From Neoechinorhynchus agilis (lineage: Eukaryota > Acanthocephala): a stretch of DNA of 64,000 bases. The notes under the pieces are model-generated. The model searched no databases. It saw only the letters and a program-made list of their open reading frames with translations, and was not told the DNA's origin. Shown piece after piece: positions 45,893 to 56,948 of this stretch (its first letter is position 1; the number at the start of each line of letters is the position of its first letter). A program made the position numbers and the translations under genes. Where the stretch lies: positions 11,656,001 through 11,720,000 of the forward strand of contig CM121342.1 of the NCBI GenBank assembly GCA_051530055.1. The letters are read 5' to 3'.

Positions 45893-46015
45893 GATTTTTA
45901 AAAATTCACCGATGATTTATTTTCCCGATATTTCGCTGCGAAACAATGACACATTATGGGAAAATGTCGGAATTATATAACACAAGAAATATCGGAAACC
46001 AAAATCTGTGAAATT
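45893..46015. repeat. Foldback repeat related to 4090-4218
   Basis: AAAAATTCACCGATGATTTATTTTCCCGATATTTC is mirrored, with mismatches, by GAAATATCGGAAACCAAAATCTGTGAAATTTTG. Confidence 0.5.
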
Positions 46016-46134
46016 TTGAACCCGAGGTGGCAAAACTAAGAAATGAAATGACAATGCTAGCCGTTTTCTCAAAATCTAAAGAACATTCTTTTCGTTCACA
46101 AATTCCTCCTTTTCGTCCAATTCTGGAGCTGTCG

Positions 46135-46300
46135 TCATGAATGTCCGCCAGCTTCCTTGATGGCCGCGGCATTGCCGCGTTGGATCGCCGCGCTGATTCG
46201 CTGATTCAGGAAGCTGCTAGAGCGGAGCGCATGTCGCCGGCGGCATATTTCAGCATCCTTCCCAGGCATCCCAGCGTTTCCACTACAAGAATGCGATAAA
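46135..46300 (-). mobile_element. LINE 3'-end fragment
   Basis: The minus strand encodes FLNQRISAAIQRGNAAAIKEAGG, the terminal block of the LINE family (FLAQRIAIAIQRSNAASILATSG). Only the last 150 bp are recognisable. Confidence 0.65.
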
Positions 46301-46450
46301 AAATGCGTTTCATTCTGGTTGTTTTTTAAAGCGATTGAAAATACTGATTGCACGTTCGTAACTTATTTTTCGTAATTAATAGGTTTTCTTTTTTACGTTT
46401 ATAACTCCATCAAGCATTCCACCGCGTTTTTCTGTTTTTTGAAGATTCGA

Positions 46451-47065
<615 letters not shown>

Positions 47066-47270
47066 CAAACTTTTTTTAGGAGAATGCTCGTGTTAATAAG
47101 TTTGCTTTTCGATGATTTACGATTTTTGCAGAAACAATTCAGCCAACATTCTTTGATTTTTTAAAACTAAGAGGACTTAAGACCCTGCTTTTGGCAAACA
47201 AGCCTAGGAAGAGCGATCAAAAGACATACACTTATCACCGATTTGATTTCGGCCGAACTTTCGGTTTTAG

Positions 47271-48649
47271 ATGGCATCTCCTCGTCGTCCATCTCTCCTG
47301 AGGATGAATGCAAAAGTAGACCTCATTGTGAGCGCCTCCGTTCGGTCCATTTATGACTATCTATTCGATCTTTGTGATACAGACCGCCGAGGAGTAATCT
47401 TAAGCCTGGAAGCCAGTCTTTTGTTTCGACGATCACAGTTACCAAATCAAACATTGGCAGACATTTGGAATGAAGCAGACGAAAGTTCCAGAGGTCTCCT
47501 CTGTCGCCTTGAGTTCTATATAGCCTTGAAGTTAATATCGGTGTGCCAACAACAAAACTTAGTGAATGTATCACGTGATATGGTATACGAAGGATGCGGT
47601 CCTCCTCGCCTGGGGATTTATACAACCGCTGATCCAGTGAACGGCGTTAGTATCGCCTCTCTACTTAAATACGAAAGCGAATTCTATGAAATCACAAAAG
47701 ATCAAACGACGAGAGGAGTACGCCCCATCGTAACCGGAACTCAAGCTCGCAAACAGTTTTTGAGATTCAACCTTCCGGCCGAAGAATTAGCTACAATCTG
47801 GGATTCAAGCGATTCTGACAATGATGGATGTCTTGATCGAAAAGAATATTGTGTCGCGCGACATTTTATCGACCATTGGAATCAGGATTCTTTGGACCCA
47901 ACCGACATTCACAACATGTTCGCCTATCACGATCAAAAACATAGAGAGGAAAATCGTCAGTCTTTTGGTGAATTTTTCGATGTGCTTTCAGAAATTGAAA
48001 AAAGTCAGGTAGTTAGTGGAATTACATGTAGGTCGATTTTCACTCAGTACACTGAACTCAATGCTGATGTCCTGTTTAAAATATGGGAAGCGAGCGATTG
48101 GAGAGGAGTTGGAAATCTAGATTATGAGTTTTTAAGCGCTCGTTGAAAAGAACTCGTAATGTCAACAAATCAGAATTTATCTACTGTCTTAATCTAATTG
48201 CTCTATCGATTACTCCGCCAGCGCCGACATCTCCACGACAGATTGTGAGACGTCGTCAATCAGATGTGGAGAATTTAGCTGATCAATTACAAAAGCTTGA
48301 ACTGAAATCAACCGATTTTGATAGTATTTTGAAACAGAAACAATTCACTCTTAGGCAGAGACAGACGAGATTGGCAGAAGCTGAAGCCCAATTGGAGTCC
48401 GAGCAGAGGATATTGAAACAAAAAGAACAATATCGATCAAGTACACAGGTTCATTTGGAGCGCACTCGCAACCGCTTAGAACAAGAAAAAGATAAGCTAA
48501 GAATTGTCGACGCTGAAAGCCAACATGGACGACTTTTGCGACTTAATACCCTCATTAACGAAGTGATCGAGACAGTGGATTCCGGAAGCCTTGAGGGAAT
48601 ACACGAAAAACTGAAATCGATAGTTGAACTAAAGAAGGCCATTCGGTAG
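47271..48649 (+). CDS. EPS15-like endocytic adaptor with three EH domains
   Basis: Two exons, 47271-48141 and 48174-48649, joined by a 32-nt GT-AG intron, give 448 residues. Three Eps15-homology domains lie at about 15-105, 125-205 and 215-305. The second has a good EF-hand loop (DSDNDGCLDRKEY). The splice restores the third EH end as NLDYEFLSAQFIYC, matching the family EF-x-x-A pattern. A long coiled coil (about 325-445, heptads rich in Gln/Glu/Arg) follows and ends the protein. EPS15, EPS15L1 and nematode EHS-1 continue with DPF repeats and ubiquitin-interacting motifs. None is seen here, so this is either a short form or there are more exons downstream. TTCGGTTTTAG directly precedes the ATG. 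Confidence 0.82.
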
Positions 48650-48654
48650 CAACC

Positions 48655-49168
48655 TTTAAAACTTAAGTTTGCGTTCGAATATCGGGTTGTAAGATCTCTA
48701 AATTTTGGCGTTGATTTTCGCCAAAATGGAAAACGTCTTAACAGTAATTCATATTTTATAATGGCGACTATTTAGCGAAAAAAGTCTTCGATGTCTCAAA
48801 TCCATGTTAGCTTTTATGCGATTCTCCAATACTCGATACAACGCGGAAAAGGTTCTTAATTTAAAATTGTGTCATTTAAAGGTCTTCAAATTATAAATAA
48901 TTTTTTATACGTCTTCAGTAAACTCTTTATCCGGATTTAACCGAAATTTTTAGAAGACTACATTTTTAAAATTCAAGTCGACAAAATTGCAAGCGATTCA
49001 TTGTCGCCAATTGTAGTTTAGTGTCAAGACGAGAGAAAAGGTGCTAGAGTTCTACATCAATTTTTTAAAATATTCTTTAATCGTTAATAAAATGGTGGGA
49101 GGAATATTTAGATCACATTGATTTTTAGGTCAAAAAATGCCCGGAAACGTGAAAAAACGCCAATTGAG
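48655..49168. other. Non-coding stretch
   Basis: AT-rich; convergent 3' ends of the EPS15-like gene (plus) and NDUFA5 (minus). No motif recognised. Confidence 0.35.
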
Positions 49169-49169
49169 T

Positions 49170-49654
49170 TTACTTTAAAGGTGGCCACTTCCATTGATCG
49201 TTAGGCGGATCAAACATTTCTGGATCGTATGAACGCCATGCTTCTGACTTCACCATACTTTCGGCTAAATTTCGTTCATTTTCAGCTTGGTTTAGAAGCT
49301 GTTCGAGTGATCCACCCTTTACGTTCTCCTCGAATTCCTCGGGTGAAGATGCCTAAATTCAAAACATTACTAAGAAAATGCTCCAATGTATCGTACAAAT
49401 TTGAGAAGCTCCAGTCGTTCTTGAACAACTTTTTCCGTATGAACACGATAAGGAACACTGTGATCGAAATTTGTGGACAAAATAATCAGAATCCGTTCAT
49501 AACACGTTCGAAGGCGCTTAATACAAGTTTTTTCGTTTTGAAGTATAAAAACTGTACGTACGTTCAAAGAATGTTCAGTCGGATCCACTTGAGCAGTCCG
49601 ATCACCAATGGGATCAGTTGATATTGGACTTCCTTTATCTCTTTGTCTCTCCAT
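49170..49654 (-). CDS. NDUFA5: NADH dehydrogenase 1 alpha subcomplex subunit 5
   Basis: Complex I accessory subunit on the matrix arm. Two exons, 49654-49397 and 49352-49170, with a 44-nt GT-AG intron, give 146 residues. CIKRLRTCYERIL is followed by VPYRVHTEKVVQERLELLKF and, after the splice, ENVKGGSLEQLLNQAENERNLA. The C-terminus is DPPNDQWKWPPLK. These match the family pattern ([60 protein letters not shown]). The protein is about 30 residues longer than human NDUFA5 at the N-terminus. The last block DQWKWP is decisive. Confidence 0.9.
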
Positions 49655-49959
49655 AATCAGCTAATTCGTAAACAAAAAGAAGAACAGTTTTAGATCTGTG
49701 CAATCCTTATGTCAAACCGTTCTAATGCTTATCCGAGATAAGAGAAATCGCCGATTCAATAATCGATTCATTATCATCATCCAACCTACACACCAGTTGT
49801 GATTTTCTTCAAAGCAATAACCATCTCCCACTTTTTTGGATGTTCTGACTTCGAGAAAAGGAAGAATCGTTATCTGCACACCTCTTTCTTGCGTATTGAG
49901 CGATCATCTGAGAAAAAGTTATTTCTTAAACTCTTATGCGGAGAGCCAAGAGAACTGAA

Positions 49960-50395
49960 GTATTCTCACTTCAATGAGAGTTGCTTATTCAATCAAAGTC
50001 GTTTACATTATTTTCGATTCTGGAGAATTACATAAATCGGAAATAATTTTATTGAGTTTTGCACGAAGGAAGTGAAGTAGATTGCAAATTTCGAAATTAG
50101 AAAATATCGACTAATTTGTTCGCTGTTGAGTTTACAAAGCCAAAAAGCGATGCCGAATGTTACTCAGTATTTGCATTGAAATTCCATTTTTAATAAGAAA
50201 CGACGGTTCAAATTTTTGTTTTTGTTTTCTCATTCAAAAGATTTTCGGACAAAAAGTTCGCATTTCTCTACATTTCGTCAATGAGAGTTTCCTAATCGAT
50301 CAACGTCGTGTGCATTATTTTCGATTCCGGCGAATTACATGATGAAATCGGAAATAATTTGTTAATTTTATTGAGTTTTACATGGCAAATTTTTT
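49960..50395. repeat. Local tandem duplication upstream of the SETDB1-like gene
   Basis: TCAATGAGAGTT(T/G)C...ATCAA-GTCGT-T-CATTATTTTCGATTC(T/C)GG-GAATTACAT...GAAATCGGAAATAATTT...ATTGAGTTTT is present at 49970-50060 and again at 50278-50385, about 308 bp apart. It is non-coding as far as can be seen. Confidence 0.65.
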
Positions 50396-50499
50396 TTGTT
50401 TAACGAAACTTTATGTGTAAATACGACGTGGTTTTGGTTTCAGTGAGATCGCTTTAACCACCAGCGCTTAAAAATCCTTCATCTCATATTTTGTAGACG

Positions 50500-52620
50500 A
50501 TGTCATTTAAGCGGCCATTTGATCCGATGATAATGACGGATTACGACGTGGACTTAAAGTGCACTTTCAAGGGATCAGAGATCGTGAGTATCCTTCCAAA
50601 TTACAAGAAGCATTGTGATATTCGGGTAAGTAATGTTCTTGTTGCAGTTGATCAGATAAACGTTCCAACTGACGAATCATGGCCACAGCACAGTCATGAG
50701 ACTCGTTGTCGTGCTCAGACGGATGAATACAATGAAATGGGCGATGGAGTTGGTGTGGAACTCCCAAACGCCCTGAATAATTATCGATATCTGTTTTTTT
50801 TCTTAATGGATTCGCCAAATACGTCCACTTCTCCCAAATTAGGACGTGCTGTGGAAAAATGAGAAATCCGGTTGACTTATCGCGCCTACCTGATGAATTT
50901 AAGATATTTCTTAGTCTGTATTTCACTTAAAATCGTCTACTGATCGCAGTTACAATTGGTTCTTAATTGGAATTCATGGCTGATCAATCGCATCAATGGA
51001 GAAATGTCATTGTGAATTAAGTTGATGGATCAATGATGCTGGTTAGTATTGAGAATGAAACTCCGGTTTGGGTGTTTCGTGGTTCCCATAGAATACGAAC
51101 GATTCAATCATTATTCAAAAGCAAAAAATAAGAAATTGTGTTTCCACTTTCCGACTAACAACGTTTGAATGAAAGCGAAACTTCTACCGATCCTTGTAAA
51201 CCAACAAACGAGAACTTATTGCCGCAACCGAGGCATCGATCAGAGCTCCCTTTATCCAGAGTTCGAGTCGATTATATTGATACAATGAAGCGATTAGGCG
51301 CCAGGTATAGAATGATGTTTCCGGAAGCAAGAATAAAATCAAACGACCATATCTGCTAGTTTAAATGCGCTCCATTGATTGATTTGATCTATACAGACGG
51401 ACGACCTGCTGTTATTGATCTTTTGAACGACAGACGACCCTTCAATCCGTTTCACATTCCTTTAATCTACGGTTGGAAACGCATGATAAATCGAACCGGG
51501 ACAACCAAAAAGCTGTCTACCTATCGCCTTGTTTTCGATCATTCTACAAAATCCGTAATGTTTTCGAACAGTTGGAAACGACAAGGTCACATTTATCGAT
51601 CGATTTATTTACTTTCCAATAAAATGTGGGCATCGATTATGAGTATGCTGGAAGGGGGGAAAATGTCGTGGATAAAGATATTTCGAATGGTCTGGAAAGA
51701 AAAGAAATTCCACTCTGCAATGAACATCGTTGTCATTTTGATATGATTTTTTCTATCGTCTACCAGGATCCTCCCAAGTTTCGCCAAATTTGATACATAG
51801 AAATGCTCTCAAATGTTGGCGTTGGGCGAATGTCAATTTAAAAGAGCGGCGTTTAGTCTAAATAAACGCAATTCGCACCATGGATTAAACTTCCGATTGA
51901 ATTCTACGTCAATTTTGAAGAATTGTCGGATACTAAAATGCAATAATCGATTCCTTCAGAAAATTTACAGATCTATTTAAGAGTGAAATTCTTCTTTTTA
52001 TCGTACCAGAAAAATCGTTTAGAATCTAAGATATTTTACCTAAACTAAAAAAGGATCTCTATAAAGCAATGTTAAAGATTGACTATTTAAGTCTTTAATT
52101 CATAGATCCATATTCGAGTTTTTCGTATGATTCATTTACATTAGATTTCTTCGTTTTGTGAGCATTTTGGTTTAGAAAATGCACTGACTTCGAAGCAAAA
52201 TACCTACGAATATTTGGGATTGTCCGAAGGTGGAATTCCACGAGGAGTGCAAGAATGTTCGATGCGTGTAAATGTCAAGGGCACTGTCCAAACACATTGG
52301 TCAGCCGAGGAATTCGAGCTTATTTGGAGGTATTTGTTCATAGAACTAAAAAATTAGGCGTCCTTATGAACCACAATCTTCCAAAGGGTTATTTTGTTTG
52401 TCAACAGGACAGCGATACGGAGAGAAATGGAAACGTAACGTCGATCACCAATGTGTCTCATCTTTTTCACCGCTCTCAGAGCAATACTAGTTTTTTCGTT
52501 CCGAAGGTTCACTTTAAATCTAATGGAACTGACAGGCAAACAGTGGCTCTTTTCGCCGTTCGAGATTTGTTAGCGGGCGAAGAACTCACCATTCCGGCGG
52601 TTTTGCGAAATAAATACTAA
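50500..52620 (+). CDS. SETDB1-like histone methyltransferase, degenerate
   Basis: Pieces match SETDB1 in order. An N-terminal frame (50500-50630) comes first. PFNPFHIPLIYGWKRMIN (51435-51500) resembles the MBD-type domain (NPLLVPLLYDFRRM). ALTSKQNTYEYLGLS...IPRGVQEC (about 52180-52255) and CKCQGHCPNTLVSRGI...LEVFVHRTKKLG (52260-52360) form the pre-SET end and SET start. VSHLFHRSQSNTSFF and VALFAVRDLLAGEELT (52450-52590) form the SET end. Between QECSMR and CKCQG the frame shifts by one base. The catalytic NHSCxPN motif reads FHRSQSN, the DY after ELT is gone, and no Cys-rich post-SET is seen. It is probably inactive: a pseudogene or a strongly diverged paralogue. TTTTGTAG precedes the first ATG by 3 nt. 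Confidence 0.6.
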
Positions 52621-52624
52621 AGCT

Positions 52625-53920
52625 CACAGTGTTTATTGAATGTTATGGCCATCAACCTGCGTGATTTGTAACGAACTTAATCGCTGTCTTCGGCTTAAGG
52701 AAGTTCGTAACTTTTTTAGTTTCATTGCGGAGAAAACATCGAAATCCACTCACAAAGTTTTTCAGTGTTAAAAAGTTTCAAAAATCTCTTCGATTTGATC
52801 TTCATCGAACGTAATAATCATTTATATAAAGTCTTGTCTTTATTCCGTACATTGCGACATTGGGTTTCTTTATTATTTCGTGAGTTTGAAATATCGTAAT
52901 TTAAAGAGACTTCTTTTATCTTCCTTAAAAGTCTAAGTCTCGGAGCAGCGTCGTTTACTTTCGTTTCAATGAGTTTCTTCACGTTAACATCCAGAGCACC
53001 AGACAGAAATCACGTTGCGGCAAAACTGATTAAAGCGATTGCAATGCTTTGTTTAAATTTGTTCGTTACAGCATGTTTCGTCCAGTTAATTTTTTCTTAA
53101 CTTCATAGCCTCTGAAAATAAGGACTTGTCTATTTTTGATACAAAGTGCTTATACATTTATTTTTAGATTCTTTGAAACATCTAATTTTTACTTATAAAC
53201 ACAGATTTGGTCTTTCTATCGCTTGAATGTAAACATAAAAGCTCATATAAGTTTGCTTCCTTGTTTTCCCCGTTTGAATTGTTTTTAAATCGAATTAACA
53301 ATCACACTTTCGCCGCAACAATTCGTCAAGTGTTTCCTTGAAATCAGGAAAGTTTTTCTGGCTTCAATTCCAATTATATTGCAAAAATCCAGCATACAGT
53401 CGATTGTTTCATAGAATGGGAACGCCTTTTTGTGCGAAACATTGTAACATTGTTCATAAAATCCTTGCTCTTTATCAGCAACTTCTCATGGTTATCCTCG
53501 GATCTGAGCGTTGGGTTGAAACGAATCAAGAACAGATTTTCTTGCGTACAACTCGAGTTTGCAGCACTCATAAACTTGAAACCATTTCGAAGATTGCTCC
53601 AAAACAAATACAGATCGAGCTTCTTTTTATCCAAGATGGTATAAATAACTTACATGCTCTTCGCAACATCAATCGGGACTCTTTATAAAACAAAAATTTC
53701 TTTGTTTAGAGCATAGCCGCAGTTTTTTCATAACACTCCGCGCTTGCTGTTCAGAATAATGCCCAATGTGCGATTCCATTTATAGTTCTCGGTTTTTTCT
53801 CATTCATGGAAACCGAAGTGCCTTCTAATATCCTCGAATCCGCCAGTTTAATATTCTTTTGGTCACACAAAATAAAGAAAAATGATTTAATTTTGTTAAT
53901 ATTACATCCTCTACGCCGTT
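52625..53920. other. Region without a recognised gene
   Basis: A plus-strand frame at 53338-53688 (116 codons) overlaps comparable frames on the minus strand and has no motif. I cannot support a gene here. It borders the satellite array. Confidence 0.3.
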
Positions 53921-53924
53921 TACT

Positions 53925-56705
53925 TGCCATCAATACATCACCGAACTTGCTTTAAAACCTGATCACTAGTCTGGAAAATCGATAATCGTTACTAAGAAGA
54001 CAGTTAAAAGTCACGCAATTCTCGAGGTCGACAGCATGAACTTCCGGGATAGCAATGGCAAAATAGAATGCATCGAATTCTAGTCTAAAAATCTAGAACA
54101 AAATCATCCCGCTTACAGGATATCATTTTATTTACCATCAACACATCGCCGAACTTGCTCTGAAACCTGATCATTAGTCTGGAAAATCGATAATCTTTAC
54201 TAGGAAAACAGTCGAAAGTCTCGCAGTTCTCGAGGTCGATAGCATGAACTTCTAGGCTTAAAATGAAAAACACGATTGCATCAACTTTTCGCCTAAAAAT
54301 CTAGAACAAAATCATCCCGCTTACAGAATATCATTTTATTTGCCATCAACACATCGCCGAACTTGCTCTGAAACCTGATCATTAGTCTGGAAAATCGATA
54401 ATCTTACTAGAAACAGTCGAAATTCGCATTCTGAGGTCGAAGCATGAACTTTGGGCTTAAAATGAAAAACACGATTGCATCAACTTTTCGCCTAAAAATC
54501 TAGAACAAAATCATCCCGCTTACAGAATATCATTTTACTTGCCATCAACACATCGCCGAACTTGCTCTGAAACCTGATCATTAGTCTGGAAAATCGATAA
54601 TCTTTACTAGGAAAACAGTCGAAATCTCGCAGTTCTCGAGGTCGATAGCATGAACTTTGGGCTTAAAATGAAAAACACGATTGCATCAACTTTTCGCCTA
54701 AAAATCTAGAACAAAATCATCCCGCTTACAGAATATCATTTTATTTGCCATCAACACATCGCCGAACTTGCTCTGAAACCTGATCATTAGTCTGGAAAAT
54801 CGATAATCTTTACTAGGAAAACAGTCGAAAGTCTCGCAGTTCTCGAGGTCGATAGCATGAACTTCTGGGCTTAAAATGAAAAACACGATTGCATCAACTT
54901 TTCGCCTAAAAATCTAGAACAAAATCATCCCGCTTACAGGATATCCATTTACTTGCCATCAACACATCGCCGAACTTGCTCTGAAACCTGATCATTAGTC
55001 TGGAAAATCGATAATCTTTACTAGGAAAACAGTCGAAAGTCTCGCAGTTCTCGAGGTCGATAGCATGAACTTCTGGGCTTAAAATGAAAAACACGATTGC
55101 ATCAACTTTTCGCCTAAAAATCTAGAACAAAATCATCCCGCTTACAGAATATCATTTTATTTGCCATCAACACATCGCCGAACTTGCTCTGAAACCTGAT
55201 CATTAGTCTGGAAAATCGATAATCTTTACTAGGAAAACAGTCGAAATCTCGCAGTTCTCGAGGTCGATAGCATGAACTTTGGGCTTAAAATGAAAAACAC
55301 GATTGCATCAACTTTTCGCCTAAAAATCTAGAACAAAATCATCCCGCTTACAGAATATCATTTTATTTGCCATCAACACATCGCCGAACTTGCTCTGAAA
55401 CCTGATCATTAGTCTGGAAAATCGATAATCTTTACTAGGAAAACAGTCGAAAGTCTCGCAGTTCTCGAGGTCGATAGCATGAACTTCTGGGCTTAAAATG
55501 AAAAACACGATTGCATCAACTTTTCGCCTAAAAATCTAGAACAAAATCATCCCGCTTACAGGATATCCATTTACTTGCCATCAACACATCGCCGAACTTG
55601 CTCTGAAACCTGATCATTAGTCTGGAAAATCGATAATCTTTACTAGGAAAACAGTCGAAAGTCTCGCAGTTCTCGAGGTCGATAGCATGAACTTCTGGGC
55701 TTAAAATGAAAAACACGATTGCATCAACTTTTCGCCTAAAAATCTAGAACAAAATCATCCCGCTTACAGGATATCCATTTACTTGCCATCAACACATCGC
55801 CGAACTTGCTCTGAAACCTGATCATTAGTCTGGAAAATCGATAATCTTTACTAGGAAAACAGTCGAAAGTCTCGCAGTTCTCGAGGTCGATAGCATGAAC
55901 TTCTGGGCTTAAAATGAAAAACACGATTGCATCAACTTTTCGCCTAAAAATCTAGAACAAAATCATCCCGCTTACAGGATATCCATTTACTTGCCATCAA
56001 CACATCGCCGAACTTGCTCTGAAACCATATCATTAGTCTGGAAAATCGATAATCTTTACTAGGAAAACAGTCGAAAGTCTCGCAGTTCTCGAGGTCGATA
56101 GCATGAACTTTGGGCTTAAAATGAAAAACACGATTGCATCAACTTTTCGCCTAAAAATCTAGAACAAAATCATCCCGCTTACAGGATATCCATTTACTTG
56201 CCATCAACACATCGCCGAACTTGCTCTGAAACCATATCATTAGTCTGGAAAATCGATAATCTTTACTAGGAAAACAGTCGAAAGTCTCGCAGTTCTCGAG
56301 GTCGATAGCATGAACTTCTGGGCTTAAAATGAAAAACACGATTGCATCAACTTTTCGCCTAAAAATCTAGAACAAAATCATCCCGCTTACAGAATATCAT
56401 TTTATTTGCCATCAACACATCGCCGAACTTGCTCTGAAACCTGATCATTAGTCTGGAAAATCGATAATCTTTACTAGGAAAACAGTCGAAAGTCTCGCAG
56501 TTCTCGAGGTCGATAGCATGTACTTTGGGCTTAAAATGAAAAACACGATTGCATCAACTTTTCGCCTAAAAATCTAGAACAAAATCATCCCGCTTACAGG
56601 ATATCCATTTACTTGCCATCAACACATCGCCGAACGTGCTCTGAAACATGATCATTAGTCTGGAAAATCGATAATCTTAACTAAGAAGACAGTCAGAAAT
56701 TTCGA
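53925..56705. repeat. 208-bp satellite array, about 13 units
   Basis: A tandem array with a period of 208 bp (206-207 in some units). Each unit contains ACACATCGCCGAACTTGCTCTGAAACC, GTCTGGAAAATCGATAATC, a CTCGAGGTCGATAGCATGAAC block and AAAATCTAGAACAAAATCATCCCGC. The first and last units are diverged while the inner ones are nearly identical. Two variants are distinguishable: CAGAATATCATTTTATTTGC (type A) and CAGGATATCCATTTACTTGC (type B). Blocks A-A-B of about 622 bp repeat from 54510 and again from 55132. On the minus strand most units carry a 62-codon open frame (MFFILSPEVHAIDLENC...). Because 208 is not a multiple of three, the frame does not run between units. Confidence 0.93.
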
Positions 56706-56948
56706 GATTCGCTATTTTTGATTTCGTAGAAAGACCTGTCAGTTTTCAGAGTTAAAGTGTCGTACAAAATTCACTCTCAAGTTTGAGTACAGTCACATAC
56801 TTTTTCTTCTGATAAAGTGAGTTAAATTTTATTAAATGTCCTTTTGGGACCTTTTTAAGAATTGAAGAGGAATGTTGTAAGTTACAGTGAAAAATGGACC
56901 ACGAATAGCCTATAAAGAAATCAATAATATTTAGGAGAAGTAGGCAAT

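Noticed and set aside
48121-48175. Apparent frameshift or non-GT-AG (AG...AG) intron in the EPS15-like gene.
   Set aside because: A canonical GT-AG intron at 48142-48173 restores the frame and the EH-domain pattern EFLSAQFI, so no unusual splicing is needed.
54085-56339. Seven near-identical 62-codon minus-strand frames in the satellite taken as genes.
   Set aside because: They are copies of one open stretch within a homogenised satellite; the frame is broken by the 208-bp period and there is no family match.
53925-56705. The regular array as a CRISPR-like repeat.
   Set aside because: Units are contiguous 208-bp satellites without unique spacers, in a eukaryotic genome.
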